From Leucobacter viscericola (GTDB lineage: Bacteria > Actinomycetota > Actinomycetes > Actinomycetales > Microbacteriaceae): a stretch of 64,000 nucleotides of DNA. The number at the start of each line of letters is the position of its first letter. Position 1 is the stretch's first letter. The DNA is taken from the NCBI RefSeq assembly GCF_011299575.1, contig NZ_CP049863.1, positions 558,001-622,000 of the forward strand, read 5' to 3'. Shown piece after piece: positions 46,001 to 56,800 of this stretch. A program made the position numbers and the translations under genes. A model generated the notes under the pieces. That model was given only the letters and a program-made list of their open reading frames with translations. It was not told where the DNA came from and made no database searches.

Positions 46001-46028
46001 TTGCCGACGTCACGCCTGTGCCTACGCT
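46001..46028 (+). promoter_or_regulatory. promoter of the phosphotransferase-like gene
   Basis: TTGCCG (46001-46006) and TACGCT (46023-46028), 16 bases apart, end seven bases before the ATG at 46036, which has no Shine-Dalgarno site. The message is probably leaderless. Confidence 0.55.
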
Positions 46029-46035
46029 GATCTAC

Positions 46036-47217
46036 ATGGCCAGCATTCCATTTACTCTAGCCGCGCTCGCTACCTCTGCGGTCCCCGACCTGGAGGTACT
46101 CGGAGTGAGTTCGGATGAGCAAGGTGAGGCGTTTCGTTCTGCCGTAATCACCAATGGTACTGCTGAGTTTCTCGTCAGAGTGCCACGCACTGAACTCGCT
46201 GAAGTGAGACAGTCTGCGGAGCTGCTGGGCCTCGCTGCACTCAGCGAAGGATCACGGGCTGTTCTTCCATTTGAGGTTCCCGAAACCCTCGGAATGACTA
46301 GGGCAGGTGACACTCGTGCTGTGGTCACCACCTACATCGGAGGTGACCAGTTTGAGGTTGACCACCTGCAAGAGGATTCCCTGCTTCTTCAACCGATTGC
46401 GGAGATGCTCGCGGCGATCCACGGGCTCCCTCTGAGCATCGCACAGCAGGGCGGACTGCCGGTTCGATCGGCGCAAGATTTGAGGCTGCAGGCGACCCGC
46501 GTCATTGACCGCGCTGAGGCCACGAGACTGCTGCCGCAGACCGTGTTGGATCGCTGGAAACACGTCGTTGAGACCAGTGAGCTCTGGGACTTCGCTCCCG
46601 CCATGGTGCACGGTTCTCTCGACGCGGATCACCTGCGAATCTCTTCCGAGCAGATCACGGGAGTGGTCGGCTGGTCTGAGCTTTCAGTTGGCGATCCGGC
46701 GACCGACATGGCGTGGCTGATGAACGCAGGATCCGAAGTGCTCGATGGAGTGTTGGCTCGGTACGCCAAGCTACACAACTCGAGTTCCCTCCCCCACGTT
46801 CGAGCTCGGGCGGCACTCTATGCCGAACTCGAAATTGCACGCTGGTTGTTCCACGGCATCGACACTCACGACGAGACCATTGTGAACGATGCCGTTGGCA
46901 TGCTCGACAGGCTCGTTGATTCGATCGGTGTGTTCGGCGAAAGGCTCGGCCCCGCGCAGCATCAGACTCCGCTGAGCGAGGACGAGGTGAGCGCGCTTCT
47001 CGACGAAACCCCCGAAGTTAATGATGTGCTTTCAGATACGGCGGCGTATGAAGCCCTCGACGAGGATCGCATGTTCGGCATGGACACAGACTTCATTGAA
47101 CCGCTGCAAGAGCAGCCGGCCAGCGAGTCGGAGCCGCCCGCAGACAGCGACGAGCAGCTCACGGAGCCTATCGACGAGGATGACCTTCCCGAGTCTTCTG
47201 GTTCGACTCCGCGCTGA
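46036..47217 (+). CDS. degenerate aminoglycoside-phosphotransferase-like protein
   Basis: A 393-residue protein with an APH-like fold: MVHGSLDADHL stands where APH enzymes have H-G-D-x-x-x-x-N, and VVGWSELSVGDPATDMAW where they have the metal-binding D-[FW]. The catalytic Asp is Ser, the Asn is His and the metal Asp is Gly. An acidic tail of about 80 residues follows. It looks like a pseudokinase and I would not call it a resistance gene. Its 3' end overlaps adnB antisense by 50 bases. Confidence 0.75.
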   Translation: MASIPFTLAALATSAVPDLEVLGVSSDEQGEAFRSAVITNGTAEFLVRVPRTELAEVRQSAELLGLAALSEGSRAVLPFEVPETLGMTRAGDTRAVVTTYIGGDQFEVDHLQEDSLLLQPIAEMLAAIHGLPLSIAQQGGLPVRSAQDLRLQATRVIDRAEATRLLPQTVLDRWKHVVETSELWDFAPAMVHGSLDADHLRISSEQITGVVGWSELSVGDPATDMAWLMNAGSEVLDGVLARYAKLHNSSSLPHVRARAALYAELEIARWLFHGIDTHDETIVNDAVGMLDRLVDSIGVFGERLGPAQHQTPLSEDEVSALLDETPEVNDVLSDTAAYEALDEDRMFGMDTDFIEPLQEQPASESEPPADSDEQLTEPIDEDDLPESSGSTPR

Positions 47218-50200
47218 GTTTGTCAGCGGCTTCTAACCAAATCTGTTCCAGTTCGTCGAGGCTTCGTGGCGCCTCACCACGAAGTTCCACTCCCTCGGCA
47301 ACGTAAAACAGTGAGACATCAATGAGTTCGGGATCAACGTGCGCCCACTGGGCGTACGCGTGCCGGTAGAGGTCAAGCTGGAAGAACCGGTTTCGCCGCT
47401 CCTCGTCGTTGCGCGGCGACTTGCCAGCCTTCCAGTCGACAACTTCGTAGCGAGCTTGCCCGGCATCAGCTGAGCCCTCACTCTCCAGCAGATACACCGC
47501 GTCAAGTTTGCACACGAGGCTGCGCCCCGCAAACGGTAGCGTGACCTCTTGCTCTACCGCGATCGGCCGCAGTTGCGCCCACCGGGAGCGCTCGAATTGC
47601 TCAATGAGGGGTTGCAGCTCGGCCTCGGTATCGAGCTCCGCGAAGTCCGCCTCTTCAAAACAGGCAAGTGGAAGCGCGGTGCCGAGAGCGGTTGTTGCGC
47701 GCCGCTCCACCCACTCGTGAAAACGATTGCCGATTCGAGTGCGACGGTAAGGTCGCTGCGGAACGGGACGGAGGCGTCGCCGTTCAGCCGTGGTCGAGTC
47801 CTCGACAAACTCATGGAACGTGGAGGCGGTAATTCGATCGGGAAGTTTGGCCGACGCTGATGGGCCGTTTGCCTCTTGCAGGGAAGCCTGACGCTCGGCG
47901 AGCAACAGCTGCACAACCTCATCGACCTCGCGGGTGTCACCGTCCCAGCTCGCAATGGCGTCCCGCACGGTATCCGCGGCCCGCATCACTCCATCCGCAC
48001 GAGCACCCAGAGGGTCCAGCGGCCACTGCAGGGTCATCTCCGCGAGTTCGCTGGGGTCGCTCTCGTGTTCGCTCTCGCGCGGCAGACGTTTTCCGAGGGC
48101 GTTTTCTCCAAGCAACCCTTCGTCATCAAGTTCGGTCAAGAAGTGCGACGGTGGCCTGGCCTTGGTCTGCCCTCCCCAGAACGAGCCGCTCAGCAGCAGC
48201 CGGCCAGCTGAGCGAGTCACCGCGACATAGGCAAGGCGGCGCTCCTCTTCGGCGTGCCGATCTTTCAGAGCCTCGCGGTAGTCAGCGATCCTGTCGCGAA
48301 GCTCCTGCTGGGTCTCCGAAATTCGCCAATTCAGTTCGGGCCTGGCCGCGGCATCACCGCGGAGCTCGTCAGGAATCTCGCCCGTGCGCAGCCACCCCGC
48401 GCCTGCGCGGGCCTGCCCAGGAAACTCCCCTGCTACCAGACGCGGCACCGCGACCAGATCCCACTCAAGGCCTTTGGAGCCGTGTGCGGTGATCAAATGG
48501 ACCGTGCCGGGAGTCGGGGCGGCAACATGCTCCGCGGTTTCGTCGGCGGTTGTTGCGCGCTCGATCCATTCCAGCAGCGAGGCGAGTGTGCCTCGGGTGT
48601 CGATCGCCAGATACCCCTCGACAAGCTCCGTGAACACGTCAAGGTTGGCGTACGCGTCGGCCGCCGCCAGGTACTGCCGGGCCTCGTTCGCGGCGAGCTC
48701 GATGTCGAGTCGCAGCGCCTGCACCGTCGAGTTAATGAGTTCGCTGATGTTGCCGCCAACGCCCTGCCGAAGCGCCGCCAGCATGCGTCCGGCCTCGCGG
48801 AGTCGTTCACGCCCCACCGGGCTGACGTGTTTCAGAGCAACGTGGCTGAGGTCGCGCATTGTGGCGACCTGGTCGAGCGCGTCAACCAGGGTGAACTCGC
48901 GGTCGGGATCCGGCAGCACACTGTCAGCAGCAAGACTTTCGGGGCTCAGGGGCTGCTGAGCCACATCGCGAGATGCAAACCAACGCGCGGCCTTGCTGAG
49001 CCCGGCAATGTCGGCCGCGCCAAGCCTAAATCTCGGCCCCGAAAGCAGCCGGATAAGTTCGGAGTTGGCGTCTGCATACCAAAGGCAGCGCAGCACACTC
49101 ACGACGTCAGTCACCTCGGGTGTCGAGAGCAGGCCACCCAAACCGACGATTCTGTTTGGCACGCCAAGCTCTGTCAGAGCAGCGGCGAATCCAGCCATTG
49201 CGCTGCGCTTGCGAAAGATCACGGCTGCGCTCGGCAATTCGTCGTTGGCCGAGAGATGCGCCTCGCGGGCATCCCGCATCCAGGTCGCAACGGCGTATCT
49301 CTCTTCATGCACGGTCTCGGGAAAGACCCACTCGACGCCTCCCTCACTCGCACCCGGTCGGGGTGCAAGTTTTGGAACGGCCACGGCCGCCTCGGCGGCC
49401 AGCGGAGCCGCAATGGTGTTCGCAACGTCGAGAACCCTGCCCGGGTTTCTCCAGCTTGTCGAGAGAGTCAGCGTCGCCGGTGGCGTGCGCGTTTCTCCTC
49501 TGCCCCGAAAGTCAGCGTGGAATGACTGCAGGCCCTCAGCCGATGCGCCTCGCCAGCCGTAGATGGACTGGTGTGGATCGCCGACCGCCATCACTGAGTG
49601 GCCCGCAAAAATGCGGGAGAGGAATCGGGTCTGCCCAACCGAGGTGTCCTGCACCTCGTCGAGCAGAATCACACGGTGCCGCTGCCGCAGAAGCGGGATC
49701 GCGTCGCGAGACCTCTCGATCGCCCGTGTGGCCAACGCCAACTGGTCTGAGAATTCGAGCACCCCGCGACGCTGTTTCTCTTCAGCGAACTCGCGCGCGA
49801 GACGCGTGATGAGGGGTGTCTCCTTCAACGCCGCAACGGCGTCCCTCACGGGTGCGTAGACCTTGCCGCTGCGCTCTCCCCCCAGTTCCTTTTCGGAGTA
49901 GGGCAGCTCGAGTACCCGCGCAAATTCTGAGACGATTTGGTCAACGCGGTCAAACGAGGTGAGGTTGTCGGCAACAGCGTGGTCAAGGTTGAGCACGTAG
50001 TTCACGATCTGGGGCAATCGCAATTCGCTCTGCACAAGTGCGCTGTCGGTGCTTTGAAGTATGGTTTCACGCGCAATGCGCCAGGCCGTCGCCTCATCAA
50101 TAATCACGGCCCCGGGAGCAACCCCGGCCGCGATCCCAAACTCCTGCAGCACCCCCGCCGCAAATGCGTTGTAGGTGCTCACTTCGGGCAGCTCAAGCCC

Positions 50201-50602
50201 GTCTGCGAGCAACTCTGTCAGCCTCGCCGCGTGAGTTGCCTCGGTGTCACCCAGCTGCCCGAGCTCAGCGTGCTCCTGTAGCCGAGCCGCAAAGAGCGCG
50301 AGCCGCAAAGATATGCGCTCACGCAGCTCGCCAGCGGCCTTCCGGGTAAAGGTAAGACCGAGCACCTGATCTGGCGCGACCAATCCGTTTGCAACAAGCC
50401 ACACCACGCGGTTTGCCATGGTCTCGGTTTTTCCGCTGCCAGCCCCGGCAACAACAAGCGTGCTGGCACCGAGAGGATGCTCGATGACTGTGCGCTGTTC
50501 AGCCGTCGGGGTCAGCGGCGTCGCGGGAGGAACCGTGAGAATCTCCGCTATGCGGGTCGCAGAAAACACCGGGGGCTGTGACTTCAATGTCGTGCTACTC
50601 AC
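47168..50602 (-). CDS. adnB: AdnB-like helicase-nuclease subunit
   Basis: A 1144-residue protein. The UvrD-type motor has Walker A AGAGSGKT (52-59), DEVQDTSVGQ and the later motif VAVTRSAGRLLL. The C-terminal PD-(D/E)xK nuclease shows EVVDWKAGKSPR and a QLDLYRHAYAQW helix. AdnAB resects DNA ends for recombination in actinobacteria. The GTG start overlaps the adnA stop (GTGA), so the two subunits are coupled. Confidence 0.88.
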   Translation of the reverse strand: MSSTTLKSQPPVFSATRIAEILTVPPATPLTPTAEQRTVIEHPLGASTLVVAGAGSGKTETMANRVVWLVANGLVAPDQVLGLTFTRKAAGELRERISLRLALFAARLQEHAELGQLGDTEATHAARLTELLADGLELPEVSTYNAFAAGVLQEFGIAAGVAPGAVIIDEATAWRIARETILQSTDSALVQSELRLPQIVNYVLNLDHAVADNLTSFDRVDQIVSEFARVLELPYSEKELGGERSGKVYAPVRDAVAALKETPLITRLAREFAEEKQRRGVLEFSDQLALATRAIERSRDAIPLLRQRHRVILLDEVQDTSVGQTRFLSRIFAGHSVMAVGDPHQSIYGWRGASAEGLQSFHADFRGRGETRTPPATLTLSTSWRNPGRVLDVANTIAAPLAAEAAVAVPKLAPRPGASEGGVEWVFPETVHEERYAVATWMRDAREAHLSANDELPSAAVIFRKRSAMAGFAAALTELGVPNRIVGLGGLLSTPEVTDVVSVLRCLWYADANSELIRLLSGPRFRLGAADIAGLSKAARWFASRDVAQQPLSPESLAADSVLPDPDREFTLVDALDQVATMRDLSHVALKHVSPVGRERLREAGRMLAALRQGVGGNISELINSTVQALRLDIELAANEARQYLAAADAYANLDVFTELVEGYLAIDTRGTLASLLEWIERATTADETAEHVAAPTPGTVHLITAHGSKGLEWDLVAVPRLVAGEFPGQARAGAGWLRTGEIPDELRGDAAARPELNWRISETQQELRDRIADYREALKDRHAEEERRLAYVAVTRSAGRLLLSGSFWGGQTKARPPSHFLTELDDEGLLGENALGKRLPRESEHESDPSELAEMTLQWPLDPLGARADGVMRAADTVRDAIASWDGDTREVDEVVQLLLAERQASLQEANGPSASAKLPDRITASTFHEFVEDSTTAERRRLRPVPQRPYRRTRIGNRFHEWVERRATTALGTALPLACFEEADFAELDTEAELQPLIEQFERSRWAQLRPIAVEQEVTLPFAGRSLVCKLDAVYLLESEGSADAGQARYEVVDWKAGKSPRNDEERRNRFFQLDLYRHAYAQWAHVDPELIDVSLFYVAEGVELRGEAPRSLDELEQIWLEAADKLSAESNQKTREGHPRR

Positions 50603-53600
50603 GCGTGACTCACCGCCTGAACAATATGGAGCCTACAGTTTCCGGGTTTGTGTGGATCCGAGCAATGATGCTCGACTCGCGCGGTGAACTCCCCCGCGGC
50701 CATGACGTGCGAGACCTTCACCACACGCTCCGATAGCTCTTGGGCGGCCTCTTCAGACATCGGACCCTGCGCTCGCTCAACGAAGCCACCGCCCCGGGTC
50801 GCGTCGGGGTGCACATAGAGAAGTCTTGCCCCGCCGCTGTGCGCATTCTGTGGCAGCTCTTCGCCCTCAGCAAGCTGAAACGCGCCGAGCACCACACCGA
50901 GCTGGTAGGCCTGCAGCTGCGCATGCGTTTCGGTGGCGGCTTTCGTGGGCGGGGTGCGCCCGGTCTTGAGGTCAACCACCGTTACCTCGACCGATCCATC
51001 GGCGAGACTGCGTAGCTCGAGGCGGTCGGCCATGCCACGCAACACCGCACGCTCAATCGGAATTTCAAACAGGGTCTCGCGACCGACGAGCTCACGATCT
51101 GACGCGGCAAACTCACGCAGGTAGTCAGAGAGCCCCGCTGTCATTGCGGCGGCCAAGCGTCGACCTCTCTCTGATTCCCACTCTGCGTCAAACGGCAGCT
51201 TGTGCCATTCTCTTTCAACAGCGGCAAGCAAAGCCTCGGGATCGGGATCCTGCGCTGTCTCAAGCGCGTGGTGCACGAGGGTGCCAAGACTTGCCTGGAC
51301 ACTTCCGGTTCCACCTCCGAGGCTCGCAATCACCCAGTCGAGCGGGCACTCCTCCGCTCGCTCGAGCTGAGAGGGACTCACCGGCACACGCAGTTCAGCA
51401 TCTGCCGCGAGGTCATATATCGGCGCGGAGGTGCTCGCGGGCAACACTCCGTACCAGTCGTCGGGTGCGGCCCCGGGAACCCCTTCTGCAGCGAGTGCGA
51501 CCAGGGAACGAAGCGAAGATGCATCATCCGGTTGCCCCGTCACGCTGCGTCGCAACTGAGCGGTCGCGCCCCGCAGCGTGAGCCGAGCGCTCGGCAGTTC
51601 CGCGACGAGGTGGGGCTCTCCGAAGCGAAAGAAGGCGCTCGGGTGCTGATCCTCGTCCGCAATCGCACACACAAGCAGTTCACCGCGTGCGCGCGAGCAA
51701 CTTTGCACAAACAGACGTAACTCGTCGTGGATGGTTTCTTTGCGCGACGGTGCGACGGCCTCCTCGCCACGTAGCCACCGTTCGAGTGTCGTCGCTCCGA
51801 GCAGTGACCCGCGTGCTCGCAAGTTGGGCCAGGATCCGTCTTGCGCACCAATCACCACCACAGTCTGGAACTCTCGCCCGATCGCCCCCTGCGGTGTCGT
51901 CACCGTGACAGCCTCGCGCTCGGCGCGCTGAGCGAGCGAGTCTTCGGGAATGGCACTCTCGAGAAGTTCCTCAAGGAGAATCTGAATAGGCTGCTCGCTG
52001 TCTTGTTCTTCATGACGTTGCAGGGCAAAGAAGAGCCCCATCACCGCGTCAAGTGACTTATGGGCTTCATCTGCGCGAGACCCGCGCCCGTCGAGCGCAT
52101 CCTCTTGCCAGCGCTCAGCAAGCCCGGTTTTCTCCCAGAGCGCCCACAACACCTCACGCGGAGAGCCCTCGGCCTCTCGCACCTTGACGCCGGCTGCCGC
52201 GGTGCGACCGAGCTTGCGAAGCGCACGCCCTCCGGCGCTGTCAACGATTGGTTGTTCACCGGGGTAAGTGAAGGCTTCCGCGACAAGGTCTTCAACGAGC
52301 AAATCGTCTTGTCCGGCCTCACGGTCCCCCTGCCGCCCGAGCAGGAGCAGGGCACCTCGCAGCCGTCGAACAGCGACGGGGTCGAGACCGCCGATGACAC
52401 CTCCGGCGAGTTGCAGCACCTCATGCGCATCGAGGGGCCGAACATCGAGTGCGTGTTGCAGTAGCCGAATGAGTTCTCGCACAATCTGGTGCTCGCGAAG
52501 GATCACTCCTCCCGCAGCGATTCCCGTCGGCACCTGGTGCCCCGCAAGAATTCGAGCGACCCGGTTCGCCTCACCTCGAGTGCGGCAGATGACCGCCATC
52601 TCAGTCCAAGGAACCTTTTTGACTTCACCCAAGCCGAGCTTTCGCGCGCGCAGTCGGTGTGCGATGATTCCAATTTGCTCCGCGGGGGAAGCCGCTGCGG
52701 CAAACTGCACGGCGGGGGCCTCGCCCGCCGGCACGCCTTCCTCTGAGGTGAGGGCTTCCCGCTGCTGGACCGCACCGAAAGCACCCACTCGCGCCGTCAG
52801 GTCGCGCACGAACCCGCGCAACTCGGCGTTGTGCCGATACACGGTGCTCAGCACTGCAACCTGCTCCGGTTCCGTCGGCGAACTCAACGCGCCTCGCCGC
52901 CCAAGCTCGACGTTGAGTCCAGCAAGCACACGCGTGCGTTCTCCCTGAAACGTGCCCGTCGCGAGATCTGGGTCGCCAAACACCCAAACACTGCTGCCCG
53001 CACGAACGCACCCCGCGAGCAGCGCCAGCTCGCCTTCCCCGAGTTCTTGGGCATCGTCGACCAAAATCAGCTTGGGGATGCGTAGCCGACCTGCGTCTTT
53101 GGCACCCGGCTGGTGAACCGCAGTGTCGCCGCACAAGGCGATAGCCGCGTCACGTAGCAGGGCACTTGAGCTGAGCTCTGTCGGGCGCTCGGCCCTCAAA
53201 CGGTCAGCTCCCGCTGCAATAATTTCGAGCGTCTCAAGCCAACGCTCGATAAGTCCGCTGTCTGGGGCCCTGGTAAGAGCCTCGCGCTGGGACTGGTCTC
53301 GTGCCTTCATCAGCTCGGCAGCCAACTGTTGCGGCGTCACACCAAAATCGTCGAGCACTCGCCATAGCTCACGAAGCTCCGCACGATAGGTGGGGCTCTG
53401 CACAACCTCGGGCACGAGGCCCGCGACCGTGGGCTGGCCAGAAGCCAGGCGATCCTCAACCACCTCGGCGACGACCTCGTCTTGCACGGTTCCCGTGAGC
53501 AACCGGGGTGGGGTCTCGCCCGCTATAGCCGCGGCCCGTGTGAGGATGGCAAAGGCGAAAGAGGCTGCCGTGCGCACCGGGGTTCCCCCGAAGGCACGGC

Positions 53601-53820
53601 CGACAGCGCGCTCAAGCCGAGGCCTCAGCTGAGCCGCAACCAAGCGGTTTGGCGCAAGCACTAAAACATCAAGTTCGTCCCATCCGGGCAGCTGCTGAGC
53701 GCGTCGAAATGACTCGATAAGCACCTCAGTTTTACCCGTGCCCGGAGCCCCCAAAACGCGGGCGTGGCGCTCGGGATCGAGTGCCAGCGCCCGCGCTTGG
53801 GAGGTGTCAAAATGGGTCAT
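50599..53820 (-). CDS. adnA: AdnA-like helicase-nuclease subunit
   Basis: A 1073-residue protein with Walker A GAPGTGKT (24-31), VDDAQELGEGE in the motif II place, and a C-terminal nuclease with VDLKTGRTPP and QLQAYQLG. Cysteines in ECPLDW and HHCSDPHKPGNC could support an iron-sulfur cluster, but I find only three. It pairs with AdnB. The ATG follows TAGGCT by six bases and no Shine-Dalgarno site is seen, so it may be leaderless. Confidence 0.88.
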   Translation of the reverse strand: MTHFDTSQARALALDPERHARVLGAPGTGKTEVLIESFRRAQQLPGWDELDVLVLAPNRLVAAQLRPRLERAVGRAFGGTPVRTAASFAFAILTRAAAIAGETPPRLLTGTVQDEVVAEVVEDRLASGQPTVAGLVPEVVQSPTYRAELRELWRVLDDFGVTPQQLAAELMKARDQSQREALTRAPDSGLIERWLETLEIIAAGADRLRAERPTELSSSALLRDAAIALCGDTAVHQPGAKDAGRLRIPKLILVDDAQELGEGELALLAGCVRAGSSVWVFGDPDLATGTFQGERTRVLAGLNVELGRRGALSSPTEPEQVAVLSTVYRHNAELRGFVRDLTARVGAFGAVQQREALTSEEGVPAGEAPAVQFAAAASPAEQIGIIAHRLRARKLGLGEVKKVPWTEMAVICRTRGEANRVARILAGHQVPTGIAAGGVILREHQIVRELIRLLQHALDVRPLDAHEVLQLAGGVIGGLDPVAVRRLRGALLLLGRQGDREAGQDDLLVEDLVAEAFTYPGEQPIVDSAGGRALRKLGRTAAAGVKVREAEGSPREVLWALWEKTGLAERWQEDALDGRGSRADEAHKSLDAVMGLFFALQRHEEQDSEQPIQILLEELLESAIPEDSLAQRAEREAVTVTTPQGAIGREFQTVVVIGAQDGSWPNLRARGSLLGATTLERWLRGEEAVAPSRKETIHDELRLFVQSCSRARGELLVCAIADEDQHPSAFFRFGEPHLVAELPSARLTLRGATAQLRRSVTGQPDDASSLRSLVALAAEGVPGAAPDDWYGVLPASTSAPIYDLAADAELRVPVSPSQLERAEECPLDWVIASLGGGTGSVQASLGTLVHHALETAQDPDPEALLAAVEREWHKLPFDAEWESERGRRLAAAMTAGLSDYLREFAASDRELVGRETLFEIPIERAVLRGMADRLELRSLADGSVEVTVVDLKTGRTPPTKAATETHAQLQAYQLGVVLGAFQLAEGEELPQNAHSGGARLLYVHPDATRGGGFVERAQGPMSEEAAQELSERVVKVSHVMAAGEFTARVEHHCSDPHKPGNCRLHIVQAVSHA

Positions 53821-53871
53821 GCGATTAGCCTAGTGAGCACCTCCGACATTGAGGCTCGCGACGCCCCGCGC

Positions 53872-56800
53872 CTAGGCTTGCGATGCACTCCTGCGGCGGC
53901 GTGCCACAAGTGCCAGCGCAGCGCCAGCTACGAGAAGCAAGACTGCCCCTCGAATACATCCGTCAGCTTCAGCTCCCGTTGTCGACAGTGTGTCCGAGGC
54001 ACCACCCTCCCCTACTCCGCCCTGTGGATCAATTGTCGGGGGCGCGCTCGGAGGTGTTGTCGGTGGTGTTGAAGTTTCATTGCCCGCGAGCTCCACTGTG
54101 GCGTTTGCATCTGCCGTTGCTGTGACCTGCAGCGTTCCGTTGCCCGTTGCTGTGGCGGTGTTGTTCACCTTACCCAGCTTCATATCAGCCGCGGTGACGG
54201 TGGAGGTCGCATGTGCCCGCACTGATTCCCCAGCAGAAAGCGTGTGTTCCCCGGCGACGGGCCACTCAACGACAAGGTCTTTGACGCCACTAAGGTGATC
54301 AACAAGTTCAACGTCTTCAAGCGATGTTTCTCCGGTATTCGTGATCACAAATGACCATTCAATCTTTGCGCCGACGGTCGCCTCGCCAACCAGTTTCCCG
54401 GTCTTCGTTAGCGAAATTGCGACGGTGTCGAAGCGGTAGCCAAAATCAACATCCGGGATCACGGTGTCTACGCCTAGCGCAATCGCACCCGAGTCGCTGT
54501 TCAAGTCACCATCAAGGTCATACACGTTGCGCAGAACTTCATCAGATGCCACCCGCACAGTTTCGGTATCAACAACGGTTCGGTAGTCACCCGAGTGCAG
54601 TGAAGTGAAGCTGTAGTTTCCATTCGCGTCAGTAGTCGTCTCAGCCACCTTGGCATCGGCATCGTTGTAGAGCGACACAGTTGCGCCCTCGATTCCGGTT
54701 CGCGCACGCAGCAGAGAGTCTCCGTCTGCCCAGACCTGCCCTGTAATCGCGCTTGAAAGCACCTTTGCATCGGCCCTGTTTGAGAACCCAAAGGCGCCGT
54801 TCAGTCCGAGCCAGGCACGAGTCGCATTCACGAGCACGTCACCCGATTCCTGCCCGTTCACGGTCCCCGTAAGCTTCAAACCGCCAACTCCGGTTGGCCC
54901 AGCGTCGAAGTCGGCATCGACAACACGAAGCGCTGTAATGCCGTCAATCTCGGCGAGATTAATACCCGCTGCGCTGATCCACCCGTGCGAATCGTCGTTT
55001 GCCTCGGCGGAATACACGGTCAGAGGGTCAGCGGTTGTGTACTCAAGCGAGGATCCGGCCGCACTCGGTCCCGTGAGCTCTGCAGCGGTCAATTTCAGTT
55101 CGCCCGCGAAGGTCGAGCCGCGAGGATCGCCGTTCCAGGGCAGTACGTCAACGAAGTAGCTCAACCCCTGGGACTGGCTTGTCGTGTTGTACCAGTTCGA
55201 CTCCCAGGTGATCGACTCACCAACCTCAACAGCGCTTGGGCCAACAACTCGCTTCTCCTGGGTGACCTCGGCGATCTGCTGCACGATGACGGAGACTTTG
55301 TCGCTGCGAGTGCTCACCGACTGTGTGTTACCGGTGGCGCTGATCACCGCGTTCGTCACCATCTCGTTTCCGGTGGGCGCAAACCTCGAGGTCTTTGCGC
55401 CGTACACGATCGGCGGCAGCTGAGTGTCGGTACTCGCGATTCCCTTATAGGTGAAAGTGATCGTGAATCCGGTTTCGGCGTCTCCCGTCATCTCACTCTC
55501 CCAGAGCGGATCGAGACCGGTCAGATCGACAGTGTCAATTCCCTTCGGAACCGTTGCCACAACCTTGAGGTTCTGCGCTGTCGCGACGTATTCGGCACCG
55601 GGAGGTGCCGTCATCGTCGGGTTCAGGGTGTACACCAGGTCCGATTTTGTCGTAGTTGCGCTGTGGTCAACGAGTGCCCCAACACTCAGTCGGTAGTCGC
55701 CGACATTAACAACGTAGCTCGACGTCAGAAGCACGGGCCGCTCTGCGAGGCTCCAGCGCGCATGATCCGTTGCCGTCGTGGCAGCCTGGCCCACGATCCT
55801 GAAGGGGGTGTCAACCACAAAATACGCCGCGTTCGCTGTTGCCGACTCATTGTCAGCCCAAACACCCGCCGTGTAGGCCACCCGAATTCCCGAGACCACC
55901 TCTGGCCCACCGGCCTCTTCGATACTCGAGTACCAAGTGTTACTCTCGGGCTCGTTACGCAGCACACCGTCGGTGTACTGCACGGTGTACTTCGAGGCGG
56001 AAATACCCGCCGTGCCCATGCGAGCGCCAACGTACATGCGCGCATCAACGATCTGCTGTTCGCTGGTGTCCCAGAAGTCATAGACGACCAGGTCGGTCGC
56101 ACCCTTCGTAATGTTGTCTTCAACTGCTGGGCGCAGTGACAGACGAGCGATAACCAAGCTGCCCGGTGCGACCTCCTTGCTCGTCAGGTTTGCGATGTTC
56201 TTAACGTTGTTTCCCCACTGGGGAGGATCGGTCTTTACGTCGCCGTTTGAGGCCTGGTTCGAGAAGAGATACATGCTCTTTTCGGCGGTCTCGTTTGTGC
56301 GCGTTGCCGGGCGACTCATTGTGCGCGAAACACTCGCGCTGCTGGTGTCTACGGCTACGGGATCACCCTCAACCGACTTCCAGTCAACCGGGGTGACCTT
56401 ATTGTTGATCGTCAGGTTGCTGCCGTTTGCCGGCAACTGGTTGTCGCGGATCCAGAATCGCAGTTCAACCCAGGCTTCGGGAGCGTCAGTAAACCCGTCG
56501 AAAGTCAGTTCGATGGATCGCCCCGTCTGTACAAGGCCGACCGTGCCGCCCGCCTCGGAGGTGCGTTTGACGGCGGCCTGGTAGTCGGCGGCAGCCGCGC
56601 CGGTGCCAGAGACCGTGTAGGTGTCGTTGACTACAAAGGGCTGCGCAAGCTGGGTGTCTCGCGCTCCAACGGCGAAAGCATTGCGAGCTTGCAGCGCACT
56701 CACTCGGAAATCAATCCAACGGGCGGTTACCGAGCCAAGGCCATCACCGAAGTCGTGGCTTGAACCGTTGGTGCTCGCGTCGTAATTGAGGTAACCCTTC

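Noticed and set aside
46036..47217. Aminoglycoside or macrolide resistance kinase
   Set aside because: All catalytic residues of the family are replaced, so resistance is unsupported.
48254..49525. 423-residue plus-strand open frame
   Set aside because: Antisense to adnB; no recognisable domain.
54985..56139. 384-residue plus-strand open frame
   Set aside because: Antisense to the adhesin; composition of a shadow frame.
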